Shown: in pieces, positions 50,226 to 50,364 of the stretch
How the letters are laid out: each line of letters opens with the position of its first letter
Position numbering within the stretch: the first letter of the stretch is position 1
From: JBEEJL01 sp043744215
Lineage (GTDB): Bacteria > Pseudomonadota > Gammaproteobacteria > Burkholderiales > JBEEJL01
Length of the DNA stretch: 50,364 nt
Direction: 5' to 3'
NCBI GenBank assembly: GCA_043744215.1
Contig: JAYTVC010000071.1
Location: 1 to 50,364, forward strand
Program-made: the position numbers and the translations under genes
The notes under the pieces: generated by a model
What the model saw: the letters and a program-made list of their open reading frames with translations, nothing else
Told to the model about the DNA's origin: nothing
Database searches by the model: none

Positions 50226-50364
50226 ATGACCACGACTACCACCGCCAGCGGCCTCATCATCGAAGAAATCAAAGTCGGCGAGGGCGCGGAAGCCAAAGCC
50301 GGCCACATCGCATCGGTGCATTACACCGGTTGGCTCACCAATGGCACCAAGTTTGATTCGAGCA
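50226..50364 (+). CDS. FKBP-type peptidyl-prolyl cis-trans isomerase (partial, cut by window end)
   Basis: The 46 visible residues include the first FKBP strands (SGLIIEEIKVGEGAEAKAGH) and the start of the active-site region (VHYTGWLTNGTKFDSS), typical of small single-domain FKBPs of about 110-120 residues. It has no signal peptide, so it is probably cytosolic. The gene runs off the window. AAGGAG within the dispersed element serves as its ribosome site. Confidence 0.9.
   Translation, partial: MTTTTTASGLIIEEIKVGEGAEAKAGHIASVHYTGWLTNGTKFDSS

Overview
The window is a chromosomal segment of about 50 kb from a Gram-negative bacterium, most likely a betaproteobacterium. The main evidence is the conserved run nadB | rpoE-rseA-rseB-degQ-(glutaredoxin)-lepA-lepB-(DUF4845)-rnc-era ... 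recO-pdxJ-acpS, which is typical of that class. The aromatic-acid genes and Liv-type transporter fit an aerobic environmental heterotroph. The genus cannot be decided from the sequence alone. No rRNA, tRNA, CRISPR array, intact transposase or prophage was seen.

Layout. 1-3.5 kb: a repeat-rich edge, then nnrDE (NAD(P)HX repair) and nadB (NAD synthesis), both on the minus strand. 3.9-12.8 kb: the sigma-E envelope-stress operon followed by lepA, lepB, rnc and era. 12.8-16.4 kb: an inserted minus-strand cassette of a GtrB-like glycosyltransferase, a GtrA-like flippase and a large DUF2298-type membrane protein, with a decayed Rhs (YD-repeat) remnant at its right edge; it separates era from recO. 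16.4-19.6 kb: recO, pdxJ, acpS and a Y-family DNA polymerase. 19.6-20.7 kb: a secreted lectin-like protein whose 3' end and downstream hairpin are tandemly duplicated. 20.7-27.1 kb: a complete pstSCAB-phoU-phoB-phoR phosphate operon with a clear Pho box. 27.2-32.1 kb: phenylacetyl-CoA genes (an enoyl-CoA hydratase, paaY, paaG, paaI, paaK) around a five-unit repeat array. 32.3-34.2 kb: an exported cytochrome c / beta-propeller protein with a C-terminal sorting-like tail. 34.5-39.3 kb: a Liv ABC transporter with livM and livG fused. 39.5-45.2 kb: homogentisate degradation (fahA, hmgA, a DUF2783 protein, an FAD monooxygenase, an MBL-fold protein). 45.2-46.7 kb: folate one-carbon genes fau and folD. 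46.9-50.4 kb: a tiny membrane protein, an unknown secreted protein, an acyl-CoA ligase and the start of an FKBP-type isomerase.

Main unusual signal. Thirteen copies of a dispersed element of about 29 bp occur across the window. Each has a core matching or nearly matching the IHF consensus WATCAANNNNTTR (usually AATCAATnAGTTA) preceded by an AT-rich arm that often contains TATAAT. Copies sit directly on start codons (era, pstB, paaI, folD, the FKBP gene), on stop codons (fau, phoR), upstream of pstS and livH, and inside reading frames (nnrDE, hmgA, a signal peptide). This looks like a repeat family that doubles as a DNA-bending or expression element. I do not recognise it as a named family. 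Several other repeat families (CATTCTGAG/GAAGAATC, CCTTCGACAAGCTCAGG, CCCCTTGAAGGGG, a dRS3-like palindrome) fill almost every intergenic gap in the accessory regions.
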